64,000 nt of DNA from contig OY294068.1 in NCBI GenBank assembly GCA_958510875.1, positions 67,558,633 through 67,622,632 on the forward strand, written 5' to 3'. The stretch's first letter is position 1; every line of letters starts with the position of its first letter. The translations under genes were made by a program, and so were the position numbers. The notes under the pieces are model-generated. The model worked only from the letters and a program-made list of their open reading frames with translations. It was not told the DNA's origin and did no database searches. Of the stretch, positions 24,830 to 54,479 are shown in pieces. This stretch comes from Endomychus coccineus. Its lineage: Eukaryota; Arthropoda; Insecta; Coleoptera; Endomychidae.

Positions 24830-26363
24830 AACAACTGGGTCTACTTTAGTTTTTAGTCAATGATAATTTACCAAACTCTTATGGCATTATACCGGGTGAG
24901 TGTTTCATCTTTAGACATCAAAATATCACAACAAATTTGCATTATTGTATGAAAAAAGTGCGTAATTGAAACTCTTTGTTTCCGAGAGGGATACAATCAA
25001 CCCTCACTATACATTCCCTGGCAGTGGAAGGGGGGGGGGGGGGGGTGAATTTGGAATTTGGAAAGTGCTTCGGAGTGCGAGGGCACCATTTCGTGCACAT
25101 GATGCAAAATTTTCACCGAAAACAAGCAGCTGATGGTGAGAGCCGAGGGCACCCACCCAAGGGAAAAGAAAAGTCTACGTCAACTCTGTTGTTCCGGGGT
25201 AGTGCTAAAAGAAGTGAACTAATTGACTGCTTCCATATCTGGAGTTAAAATTTTGCGTTTATAATAGAAAATAGATCTTTCCTATTGTTCAAGCCCACTT
25301 AACCCTATCCCCATGAGAAGATTAAAATGGAATTGAGCACAATTAAATAGTATTCGTGAAAAAATGCTACACGTTATTTCATTGTCATTCAATTGGAAGC
25401 TTGTACTTCGAAATCATTGAAAATTAGCTTTTTCATAATGAATATCGCGAACAGCAAAACAAATTGGAATAAAACTAAAATTTTAAAATTCATGATAATT
25501 TTCCAATGATTATTGGAATCAGCTGCTGTCAGCCATTTTCTAAGAAATAGTAAAAGTTCATTGTTGCAACTTCTTGAATAAATTTAAGAAAGATGCTAAT
25601 CAAGGCTAACTGAAGCGAAATATATTGCCGACGTAGACAGTGCCTCTTCGATGGCTTAAAAATTTTGCTTGCCCACAAAGTTACTCCTTCGCCGAACAGG
25701 TGAGACGCACAGCAGTGTCCATGAAATTGTACTTCATTAAACATTGAACGAATTATTGGAGTCTTGTTCGACGACGCAGTAACTTAGTGTGTAAGCAAGA
25801 ATTTCACGTCTCCGTCGGCTCCGAATTTCAAAAAGGTGTTTGGTATCCTGTCCTCATAAATTTCAAGTTGTAAACGAAAGAAATCACAGTTAAACAATTT
25901 CCTAGCATTGGCAACTCGATGGCACGATTATATCATGCTCTTATAGTCCAAGTTATCACACTTATCGTTGAGTATATGTTGTCCATGTTAATTTCGGCCA
26001 TAAAATACGAAAGCTTAATCTATGCTTTATGATATATAGGATGAATATAAACTCTGCACAATGTATTTCTCATTAATCGCCTTATTCATCACCGTTTTAT
26101 AGGTTAGACACAATTCACCGTATAACGATTTTCTAAAAGGAAGAATACTCTGGTCATGTTAAAGTTGATTGCACACTAGGTCTAGACCAGAGGTTTTATT
26201 AATTTTTCAGCAATGAAAAGCAAATTGATCTCAATTTTTTTTAAATCAAATATAGCTTATACGTTAAGTGAAATATACTCTGAGCTTACGCATAAGTATA
26301 AAATTTTATCCATAGATGGCTAGAAATTATTTTTATAATGAAAATTCTTGACCCAGGTATGAA
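24830..26363. other. Gene-free stretch with a G homopolymer
   Basis: A run of sixteen G lies at about 25030-25045. Apparent ORFs around 24976-25248 run across it and show no family features. Nothing else recognised. Confidence 0.5.
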
Positions 26364-26415
26364 TTATATATAAATTCTCGGGAAATAGGTCACATTAACA
26401 CTTATGCTTTATATT

Positions 26416-26459
26416 GTCTTTACGTATGTTTCGGTCCCACGACCATCATCAGAAGACTT
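26416..26459 (-). ncRNA. Hammerhead ribozyme (type I), PLE left arm
   Basis: Read 5'-3' on the minus strand: GTCTT, CTGATGA, T, GGTC-GTGG-GACC, GAAA, C-ATACGT, A, AAGAC. The conserved core CUGAUGA...GAAA is intact. Stem II is GGUC/GACC with a 4-nt loop and one extra U. Stem I is GUCUU/AAGAC, five Watson-Crick pairs. Stem III is short and nearly self-complementary (ACAU/ACGU, one A-C mismatch), and the cleavage triplet would be GUA. It lies 3' of the GIY-YIG remnant on the same strand, where PLE hammerheads are known to occur. The fold was read by eye, and activity is untested. Confidence 0.7.
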
Positions 26460-26875
26460 ATTATGTCCAAAACGGGATTTCTTAAAGCTAATTGTATTAG
26501 CACAAAGCGTCCTTATCGTACCAATTTCTATTAAAAATGCCCGCGTCCCCGAAACGAACAGAACCACGAATAATCGAAATTGTACCACATCAAAGTATAA
26601 AATGATCAAGAATATACATTATAATATACAAACGCATGTTAGGGTAGTCTATTTACGACTGAAGACCAAAACTATTACGTTAAGTATCCACTTTCGAACG
26701 AGATGTTAAGATTTATGAGGTAATAGAAAAAGGTTGTGTCAGACCTTAATGGAAATATCCCTTTTGAGCATTCTTCCTAAAATATACTTTTAACATTATA
26801 AAGACGCATGTAGGAATTTCCAAGTTTTAATTAATTAAATTAGTATAAATTTGACTCAATGTCGGAATATCTGTC

Positions 26876-27466
26876 CTATGATTTTTCAGATTTCGAGTCA
26901 CGTTTTATGTGAATCATCTCCAGAATAGATCCTTTATAATAATTGGTTTCCTTAGTTAAAGTATTAAAATTTTTGTAATCGAATTGATGGTTATAATCAA
27001 AGCAGTGTTTAGCAAGGTTGGTGGAATTTTCTAAGTTTTTGTTTCTTGTGCTATACTTATGACCATACATTTTTTTTTGTAAATATTGTTTGGAGATTCC
27101 AGTATAAGTCCCATCGTAATCTAAACAATCTAATTTATATACTGTGTGGGTTTGTTTATCTTTAGATAAAGATTAAAGGTTTTAGATTTGAGAAAAATTT
27201 TCCAACTTAGTTAGTAGGTTTATGTGCGACAATTATATTATACTTTTTAAACATTTTCAAGTTTTCTCTGAGGTCTCCGGAATGTATGGTAATGTTTTAT
27301 ACTTATCTGTATTACCTTTTATGTTATTTATATATGACGTTCTATTATAGATTTTATTTATTCTTTCTTTAATGATGAAATTGAAAAATGTTTTTGGGTA
27401 GCCATTCATTACCAATGTATCACAAACAATTTTAAAATTTTTGGGGCGGTTCTCTGGGTGGAACAA
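26876..27466 (-). pseudogene. PLE 3' ORF remnant with GIY-YIG domain, left arm
   Basis: Minus-strand pieces at 27466-27257 (MNGYPKTFFNFIIKE, NNIKGNTDKYKTLPYIP) and 27070-26876 (MYGHKYSTRNKNLENS, NYYKGSILEMIHI) are joined by a frame-shifted stretch. That stretch still reads TVYKLDCLDYDGTYTGISK, the GIY-YIG-equivalent block. This is the C-terminal endonuclease region of a Penelope-like polyprotein. The reverse transcriptase is absent. Confidence 0.7.
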
Positions 27467-27599
27467 TTTAACTGTTTAAAAACTTCGTGGTTTACTAAAG
27501 AAGTTTGGTCTCAACGTTATCTTCACCTCAATTCCGTTGCACCAACAACTTGAGTAAAGTGTGATAAACAGCCGTACAGATCGCGCGGTTAAATTGTCC

Positions 27600-28134
27600 C
27601 ACCCAGAGGACTATCCCAAAAATTTAAAAATTGTAATACATTGGAAATGAATGGCTACCCAAAAACATTTTTCGATCCCATCATTAAAGAAATAATAAAC
27701 AAAACGTTATATATAAATAACATAAAAGGTAATACAGATGATTATATAACATTACCATACATTCCGGAGACCTCAGAGAAAATTAAAAAATGTAAAAAAA
27801 TGTATGATATAAATGTCGCGCATAAACCTACTAACTGTTGGAAATTTTTTCTCAAATCTGAAACCTTCAATAGCTAAAGATAAACAAACCTACACAGTAA
27901 ACAAATTAAATTGTTTAGATTGCGATGGGACTTATACGGGAACTTCTTAAAATATCTCAAAAAAGAATGTATGGCCATAAGTATTGCACAAGAAACAAAA
28001 ACTTAGAAAATTCCACCGTCCTTGCTAAACATTGCTTTGATTATAACCATCAATTCGATTACAAAAATGTTAATATTTTAACTGAGGAAACCAATCATTA
28101 TAAAAGATCTATTCTGTATATGATTCACATATAA
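27600..28134 (+). pseudogene. PLE 3' ORF remnant with GIY-YIG domain, right arm
   Basis: The mirror copy of the left arm on the plus strand. 27641-27877 has NGYPKTFFDPIIKEIINK and LPYIPETSEKIKKCKKMYD; 27925-28134 has MYGHKYCTRNKNLENS and KHCFDYNHQFDYKNVNILT. A frameshift between them falls inside the GIY-YIG block (DCDGTYTGTS-like). Same function and decay as the left arm. Confidence 0.7.
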
Positions 28135-28594
28135 GACATGATTCCAAATCTGTAAATCATAGGACAGATATTCAGACATTAAGTCAAATTTTTACTAATT
28201 TAATTAATTAAAACTCTTGCAAATTTCTACATGAGTCTTTACAATGTTCAAAGTATATTTTGGGAAGAATGCTCAAAAGTAATATTTCCAATAAGGTCGA
28301 TCACAACCTTTTTCTATCACCTCATAAATCTTAACATCTGGTTCGAAACTAGATACTTAACGTAATAGTTTTGGTCTTCAGTCGTAAATAGACTACACTA
28401 ACATGCGTCTGTATATTATAAGAACATTACTAAATAGTGGATATTTTTTACTTAAAACATCAATGTGTTAAAATTTCGTTTATTCGTGGTTCTGTTCGTT
28501 TCGGGGACGTGGGCATTTTTAGTTGAAATTGTTGAGATAAGGACGCTTTGAGCTAACACAATTAGTTTTAAGAAATTCCGTTTTGGACATAATA

Positions 28595-28637
28595 AGTCCT
28601 CTGATGATGGGCGTGAGACCGAAACGTACGTAAAGAC
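28595..28637 (+). ncRNA. Hammerhead-like ribozyme, PLE right arm
   Basis: The order is AGTCCT, CTGATGA, T, GGGC-GTGA-GACC, GAAA, CGTACGT, A, AAGAC. The core boxes are intact. Stem II has one mismatch compared with the left arm, stem I has one A-C mismatch, and stem III is the perfect palindrome ACGUACGU, which can pair within or between molecules. This copy is probably weaker than the left-arm one. Confidence 0.6.
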
Positions 28638-28693
28638 GAATATAATAAGCATATGTGTTAATGTGACCTATTTCCCGATAATTTATATATAAG

Positions 28694-29175
28694 AAATTAT
28701 TTTTGTTACTCTACTCTGTAATTATCTCAATCAATAAATGATGTGCACAATACATACGTCCTATGCCGAATATTAGTAAATGCTTAGATGAAAAATCATG
28801 GTTACCACGGGTTTAGATTAAAATTTTTAAATTACAGTTGAACAATCAATGGTACATGAACAGGATGATATACTCTGATCCATAATTGACTAGACTATAA
28901 TTCTTTACCTAGCTTAAGCGATCCAATAATAAAAGTTTAGATCTGGAATATAACTAGTAGCTACCAAATAAAGCTGCCTTCAATGTTTTGCCAGCTCATT
29001 TTTACTGAATTGGAATTTATTAGTGACTTACTTCAGTGAATTAAATATTATCAGTCTCATATTTGATAGAACTTAAGCCACCACCTAACCTATTCTAATA
29101 GTTAGGTCCCTTTTTCAAGGCAAATACTATGATAACAGCAGTATCACTCATACATGATGAAATACAATTGTACTA
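28694..29175. other. Sequence 3' of par-6, nothing recognised
   Basis: Lies just downstream of the par-6 stop codon and should hold its 3' UTR. No clear polyadenylation signal was located on the minus strand. Confidence 0.4.
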
Positions 29176-49045
<19,870 letters not shown>

Positions 49046-49400
49046 CGCAAGTCAATTTTTTGAAATTTTTTTAAATAAAATCTATTGTACAATTACTTTC
49101 ACTTCAAATAAAACAAATAAAAAAAACATAAAACCGAATAAATTAATTAAAAACACCAATTATTTATATTTGTACCTCATTAGGCCACGGCTTATCACCA
49201 AACACTTGATGACTAATAGTCATTGAATATCAAAACAATATAGTTTTCGATGGTTGATTGTTTTTAAGGTTAGCATAGACCACAGAGTTATAAGATATCG
49301 AACAGTGTACTTCGTGGCAATGGTGATTGTCATGGAGATAAATCTGCGAGAAGACTAAAGACAGGAGGCCAAACTCCCGTAGAAGCACTGATCAACCCTC
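49046..49400 (-). promoter_or_regulatory. Presumed par-6 5' UTR and promoter region
   Basis: Directly upstream of the par-6 ATG on its strand. No TATA box, initiator or upstream splice site could be singled out. Confidence 0.3.
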
Positions 49401-49439
49401 CATTGTAAAGTTCGAGATTTGCTTTCATTACATCCCTCA

Positions 49440-49770
49440 CTATGCGGGATATTTCAGCATTACTAAATCGATCTAGACCATTTTGCAGATAATGTCTGTG
49501 CGTGCGTGCATGCGTGAGTCACCGTGGAGACGATTGCGCCGTTCCTATTGGTCGCAAGGATTTGAAATTTCGCAAATCACTCTAAAAGGTAAATGTATGG
49601 TTTTTGGGCACTGTAGCCCCATTTCAAGTAGTATTTTTGAAATCCATCTTCAGTTTCCGCAAACAAAATTATTACATTTTTGAACCATAACGATTACATT
49701 GTTTTTCTGGTTATATATAACGCGCATATATTTAACCCGCAGAAGTGTCTGAAATTCTTATTCAGTGAAG
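49440..49770. repeat. Dispersed repeat, copy B
   Basis: The 3' two thirds align with 38866-39035 (TTTGAAATTTCGCAAATC, TATGGTTTTTGGGCACTGTAGCC, TGAACCATAACGATTAC, GTCTGAAATTCTTATT). The first third resembles 860-985. Together these suggest one interspersed family, possibly a SINE; no tRNA-like promoter boxes were found. Confidence 0.45.
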
Positions 49771-49779
49771 ATGTTTTAG

Positions 49780-50668
49780 AGACAAATACGAAATAAGATC
49801 ACCCGTCTCAATTATATGCTTAGATAATGAGCAAAGAATTCTTCTTTAATAATATGTTTCTCACGTTTGTGATTGTACTCTCAATCTCAAGCATACTCTG
49901 ACGTAGCCTTGTTCATAATTTATAACCGACGCCAGACTAGCCATCCTCTTGGTGTCTCGGTACTAGCGTTTATTGAAAGAGTTCTTTCAATTTTAGAATA
50001 CTCGCACCGGTTCGATGTCGTAACCATCATAGTACATGGTAACAATAATGTACAGAAGTGCCGAACTCAATTTTGCGTTGATGCCAGCGTTTTGGGTTAC
50101 AGAAAATAATACATTGTGTGAAGTATTAAGCGTGGAGTGGCCGATTAGTGTAGTGTTGTTTTGAAGTGGTAGTTGTTGTTGAGAAGAGCATTTGAATGGT
50201 AAGTGTGTCTGTACATATTCTTAATGTATATTGATGAGTAGGTTCAAATGCTTTACTTTCGAAAATGTGAAATATTGTACAGTGCTTGGAATAAGTGATA
50301 CTTATTTTGTAAAGTGAAACCTTATAGATCGATGCAGTTGGGTCGTAGAGGTAATATCTATGGTTCGACCGTATTAACAATTGATCAACTGATATACAGA
50401 ATCAAATATTGATTTTGTATGATTGATAGCCCAGCCGATCAAAACTCCGCCCAATATATTAGCGTTGAATAGAGTAGGTTCGAAACATAGAGTGGGAAAA
50501 TCAGCGTAGGTTAGTTTGTTAAATTTACAGGAATACTACGTGAAACTACATTCACTTCTTTCATATTTTCCAAGATGGAAAAACATTAATAATTGTGTAT
50601 AAGGCAATAGAGCTTTAGTATAAGATCTTATTCTGTAGTTGGACCGGGCACGGTCAAATGTTTGCTAC
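49780..50668. other. Intergenic, no firm feature
   Basis: A donor-like AATG|GTAAGTGTG at about 50199 could end a non-coding first exon, but nothing supports it further. Confidence 0.35.
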
Positions 50669-50676
50669 ATACGGTC

Positions 50677-50929
50677 CATAGTCAAAGTATACCAGGTCTG
50701 CCGGAGGCCGGAGCCTCCCTTCTACTCTTTTAAAAATTTCAGTGCAATCTGATTGGTCGTTTATTTCGTTTATTTAATGTCATTAATGACGACGACATAA
50801 TATGATGTGGTTACGTGCCGGCGACGAGCTGATGAGAGCAAGGCTGTGATTGGAGGAGCTGGGTGTCGTCACCCAGCGCGAGAAACGATGGAAAAGAGGC
50901 TCCGGCAGACCTGGTATACTTTGACTATG
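50677..50929. mobile_element. P-superfamily-like MITE
   Basis: Inverted ends CATAGTCAAAGTATACCAGG and CCTGGTATACTTTGACTATG extend to about 31 bp (through TCTGCCGGAG). An exact 8-bp duplication ATACGGTC flanks it (50669-50676 and 50930-50937). The end resembles that of the 2798 and 59859 elements (CA..GTC..A.TATAC.AGGTCTG), so the same superfamily is likely. 253 bp, no ORF. Confidence 0.7.
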
Positions 50930-51199
50930 ATACGGTCCGCCCGTGCAGTAGTCGATGGTCCATAGATAACTATACTACCGGTAGTAGCGTTATCTATGCG
51001 CGGGTCGCTGCCCATTCATAGATATTATATATACAATATATAATCGTAATATCTTAATATCTATGTTATCTACTTAACCTACATATATTTGTGCTGGCCA
51101 ATTATCAAAGCGTAAAGGCCAAAATATTATTAAGAAGAAGAAGAAGAAGTTAACCTACCTATTACATATTTTACCTTTCGAAAGTTCTATTCCTCCCTC

Positions 51200-51505
51200 A
51201 TGAAAAAAAATGATCCGGAAAAAAATAATCCTTGTTTGAAAGAACAAGAATTGACTTACAAATGCTTCAATGATCACAATTATGATAAAGAAAAGTGTCA
51301 CCTTGAAATAGAAAATTATAAAGTTTGCAAGGGATTTTGGGTATGTTGAAGATTTTTCTAATTTTTATAATGATCGTACGGACTTTTTCAGAATTATGTT
51401 AGAATGGAAAGAAAACGTAAAGGTGTTTACCCTCACATACCACCAGTGGAAGAAAGAGAACATATTAAAAATGAATATTTTGAGAAAATTAAAACTACTC
51501 AATAA
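51200..51505 (+). CDS. CHCHD7: CHCHD7-like twin-CX9C mitochondrial protein
   Basis: Two exons, 51200-51340 (47 codons) and 51392-51505 (37 codons plus stop), around a 51-bp intron with good sites (TGG|GTATGT, TTTTTCAG|AAT) give 84 residues. The Cys pattern is exact for the twin-CX9C fold: C12-x9-C22, x10, C33-x9-C43 (NPCLKEQELTYKC, then CHLEIENYKVC). Such proteins are oxidised by Mia40 in the mitochondrial intermembrane space. NNPCL near the start, NYDKEKC, the YK.C..FW junction and the tail RKRKGVYPHIPPVEERE match CHCHD7, as does the total length. CHCHD7/Cox23-type proteins are linked to respiratory-chain assembly. The gene is divergent from par-6, whose start is 2.15 kb away. Too short and too split to show as a long ORF. 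Confidence 0.88.
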
Positions 51506-52028
51506 TTAGTTGCCATGTACAACCTAAACGAAAATTTTGTAGATATTACTTCCAGAAATTGAATAGATTATAGATTTTAACAATCAGCTAAGCTGAAGTT
51601 AGAACAATAAGGTTGTTTTCTTTACCAGAAATATGTATCTCAATCCATTAAATAATGTAATTTTTTTAGTGAAACAACTTTAAAATTGATCAATATTAAT
51701 ATTTGACTTTTGACGTTCTATGGGAGCAAATGAGCCATTATATAAATTTTACAAGAACAGAATAGTTATCCTGAGAATATAACCAGGTATTGTAGATAAA
51801 AAATATATAAACCATAAGAAATGAGCTCCATCATTTCAATAACTTATTAATTGTTAACGTTTTCATAAAAATACATAATTAGGTGTTGAGAATTTTGTTA
51901 TTTTGAAAATAAGTAGAACAAGTCATAAACCAGGAACTATACACCTCCAATATTTTGTAGACAAGGGAATATTTCGGTACAGTTTATTGATTCATGTGAA
52001 GCTGTGGACCTTGTCTGGTATAGGTAAA
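51506..52028. other. Downstream of CHCHD7, nothing recognised
   Basis: Should contain the CHCHD7 3' UTR. No clear AATAAA was singled out. Confidence 0.4.
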
Positions 52029-52160
52029 ATGCCAAAAAACGAATTGTCAATAGTAATCTGTATGAGTTTGTTTACTATTGTACTGTTTGTATTTTTGCTT
52101 TCTCATATCCACAGGTTGAGAGAATCATCAATTTTGTTTTTATACTTTTCTTCATTTTAA
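52029..52160 (+). CDS. Hypothetical 43-residue single-pass membrane peptide
   Basis: ATG at 52029 gives MPKNELSIVICMSLFTIVLF..., a strongly hydrophobic helix of about 22 residues followed by HRLRES. It resembles a small integral membrane protein but matches none I know. An in-frame upstream start exists at 51903. A strong acceptor-like CATATCCACAG|G at about 52114 inside it suggests the region might instead be an intron end. Low confidence. Confidence 0.2.
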   Translation: MPKNELSIVICMSLFTIVLFVFLLSHIHRLRESSILFLYFSSF

Positions 52161-52262
52161 GGATGTACGAAAAAATTCATGTCAGTATTTTGCACATATG
52201 CCCAAGGAGTTAAGACGTAGTGTGTGAGAGAGCCAAAAAGAGGAAAGACTTCGTTCGCTACC

Positions 52263-52600
52263 TCTTAATTAAATTAGTAAAAATGAAACTCTTATTTTAT
52301 TTCTTCATTCTACTGTTCGCTATGCTCACTTCATGTTTCGCATAAGCCTGTCTTAATTAAAATAGTAAAAATTAAACTTTTCACTATTTATTCATTCTAT
52401 TGTTCGCTACGCTCACTTCGTCTTTCGCATAATCCCGTCTTAATTAAATTAGTGAAAATTAAACTTTTATTTATTTCATTTATTCATTCTATTGTTCGCT
52501 ACGCTCACTTCGTCTTTCGCATAAGCCCGTCTTAATTAAATTAGTGAAATCAAACTTTTATATCTATTTTATTGTTCGTTGCACTCACTGTCTTAACTCG
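52263..52600. repeat. Minisatellite, about 85-95-bp units, nearly four copies
   Basis: Units contain CTTAATTAAATTAGTGAAAA, a T-rich part, CATTCTATTGTTCGCTACGC, TCACTTCGTCTTTCGCATAA and GCCCGT. Starts lie at about 52265, 52353, 52438 and 52531. The last is degenerate, and a trace (GTCTTAATTAGTGAAAT) returns at 52880. Later units are more alike than the first. Confidence 0.85.
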
Positions 52601-53132
52601 AATTCTAAAAATCTTATCTGTTCTTATAATTGAATATTCTGTGTTGCTATATTTCTCTCTACAATAGAGAGAATAGCGTAGAGTATTTCGAGGGATCGCT
52701 CTGCTCAATAACTCGAAAACTGCTCAAGGGACGACTTTCAATTTTTATTTTAGTAAGTTTCGAGCATATCAAGTTTGTGTCAAAATTTCAAGTGAATTGC
52801 ATTTACCGGTTTGCCGCTGCACGAGAACACACATTGTGCCATATAAGCCGATTTAAGAGACGTTCGCTAAAGCTAACTCTGTCTTAATTAGTGAAATACA
52901 AGTGGCACTGTTGCAATAATGTTCAAAAAATTACTATCAAATCAAAATAGGAATAGAACACATTTTATAAACATCAATAACAATAGTTTTGCGACACACT
53001 GGCATCCTCAGCATGAATCATTTCATCATTCGAAACAAATAGGCACATGAGCTTAGTCTGAGCCTGGCACTAAAGCCTTCGTGGGAAACTTCCGTCATAT
53101 GGTTTGCTGCCTCAACTTGGTCGCTTACTATA

Positions 53133-54461
53133 CAGGGTGTTTAAATAAAGGTGGCCCCGTTGCTAGGCTAGGTAGAACATTGAAAAATAAGTGGGGTTTG
53201 CTCGGAAAAAATTTTCGTAACAGCATCCGTATTCAAGATACAGGGTGTTGTAAAATTCCCAACACATTTTTTACGATTATTTCGAAACTACTGGCAACAT
53301 TGTAATGCAATTTTGTATGAACATGTTTTGGAAGCTTACACATCGTATGAATTTATTTTTATATCTGACTCTCATAGAGGGCGCTACACGGTTCCTACCA
53401 AGTAGTTTTAAACATAACTTTTTTGAGGTTAGATTTTCTAATCCAAATTTTAGGTGAAATTGAGCATCATTCAATTTTACAAGAAAAAGTTACTCTTAAT
53501 AAAACTCGATATAGTGTACCGTTTTCGAAATATTTTGATTTGAAAATGACGAAGTAATAACTGATGCTGGTATATAGTAAAAAACAATTTCCAATTTATT
53601 GAAACCAAGAGCAATAACATTATTCTTATGCTGAAGTTAAAAATCACAAGGAGAAAATTAAAATAAATTTGAATATGAACATGAAATATTTAATCCGAGT
53701 GAGAGTTCAAAATGTCCTCAGTTTTCACGAATACACAATTCTATCCTTTTATCTAAAGAATGCATCAATTTTCTAAACGGTTGAGGATCAACTATGTCAT
53801 TAAAGTGACGTTCAATTCTGTCTTTCAACTCTTGACGTGAATTTACCTCTGTAGAATAGACTTTTCCTTAACATACGACTGTGTAATCCAAAGGATTCAA
53901 ATTTATTTTAATTTTCTTCTTGTGATTCTTTGTTTGATTAATAACTTTAGCATTAGAATAATGTTATTGTTCTTGGTTTTTAATAAATTGGTAATTGTTT
54001 TTTACTTTATATCAGCATCAGCTATTACTTCATCATTTTCAAATCAAAATATTTCGAAAACTGTACACAATATCGTGTTTTATTAAGAGTACCTTTTCGT
54101 GTAAAATTGAATGATGTTTAATTTAATTTCACCTAAAATTTGAATCAGAAAATCTAACCTCAAAAAAGTTATGTTTAAAACTACTTGGTACGAACCGTGT
54201 AATTAGCGCCCTCTATGAGAGTCAGATATGCAAAATGCATACGATGTGTCAGCTTCCAAAACATGTTTATACAAAATTTCATTACAATGTTGCTTGCCAG
54301 TACTTTCAAAATAATCGTAAAAAATGTGTTTAAATTTTTTTTTACAACACCCTGTATCTTGAATACGGATGCCCTTACGAAATTTTTTTCCGACCAAACC
54401 CCAGTTATTTTTCATTGTTCTACCTAGCCTAACAACGGGGATCTTTTTTTGAAAAACCCTG
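53133..54461. mobile_element. Fold-back mariner-like element with about 540-bp inverted arms
   Basis: Ends CAGGGTGTTTAAATAAAGG and, inverted, ...TGAAAAACCCTG are flanked by TA on both sides (53131-53132; 54462-54463). The arms (53133 to about 53670; about 53898 to 54461) pair over their whole length, including GATACAGGGTGTTGTAA near 53239 and its complement near 54345. The centre encodes, on the minus strand, the last part of a Tc1/mariner transposase. The structure looks like an inverted near-duplicate of one transposon end. Confidence 0.75.
53700..53890 (-). pseudogene. Mariner/Tc1 transposase C-terminal remnant
   Basis: Reads KVYSTEVNSRQELKDRIERH, then PFRKLMHSLDKRIELCIREN, a stop, and GHFEL. 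The VYxxxVxxxxELKxRI...RRxxLCIxxxGxHFE pattern is the C-terminal end of Tc1/mariner transposases, after the third catalytic residue. Lies in the single-copy loop of the fold-back element. Confidence 0.65.
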
Positions 54462-54479
54462 TAGAGTTTTTTCTCAGAT

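Larger units (their letters stand above)
26364..28693. mobile_element. 2.3-kb palindromic Penelope-like element with GIY-YIG arms
   Basis: Two copies of a Penelope-like 3' half lie head to head around 27535. The outer ends are inverted repeats (ATTATATATAAATTCTCGGG at 26364; its counterpart ends at 28693), continuing into GGGAAATAGGTCACATTAACA. Each arm, read outward, encodes the linker after the reverse transcriptase (NGYPKTFF...IKGNTD...LPYIPETSEK), then a GIY-YIG nuclease remnant (YKLDCLDYDGTYTGISKQYL; MYGHKY..RNKNLENS; KHCFDYNHQFDYKN), then a hammerhead-type RNA motif, then the terminus. Both arms are broken by stops. PLEs are known for inverted and tandem partial copies. The 16834-18294 element has the same layout. 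Confidence 0.8.

Noticed and set aside
49873..50109. 78-codon plus-strand frame upstream of CHCHD7
   Set aside because: No domain, no promoter context; probably chance.
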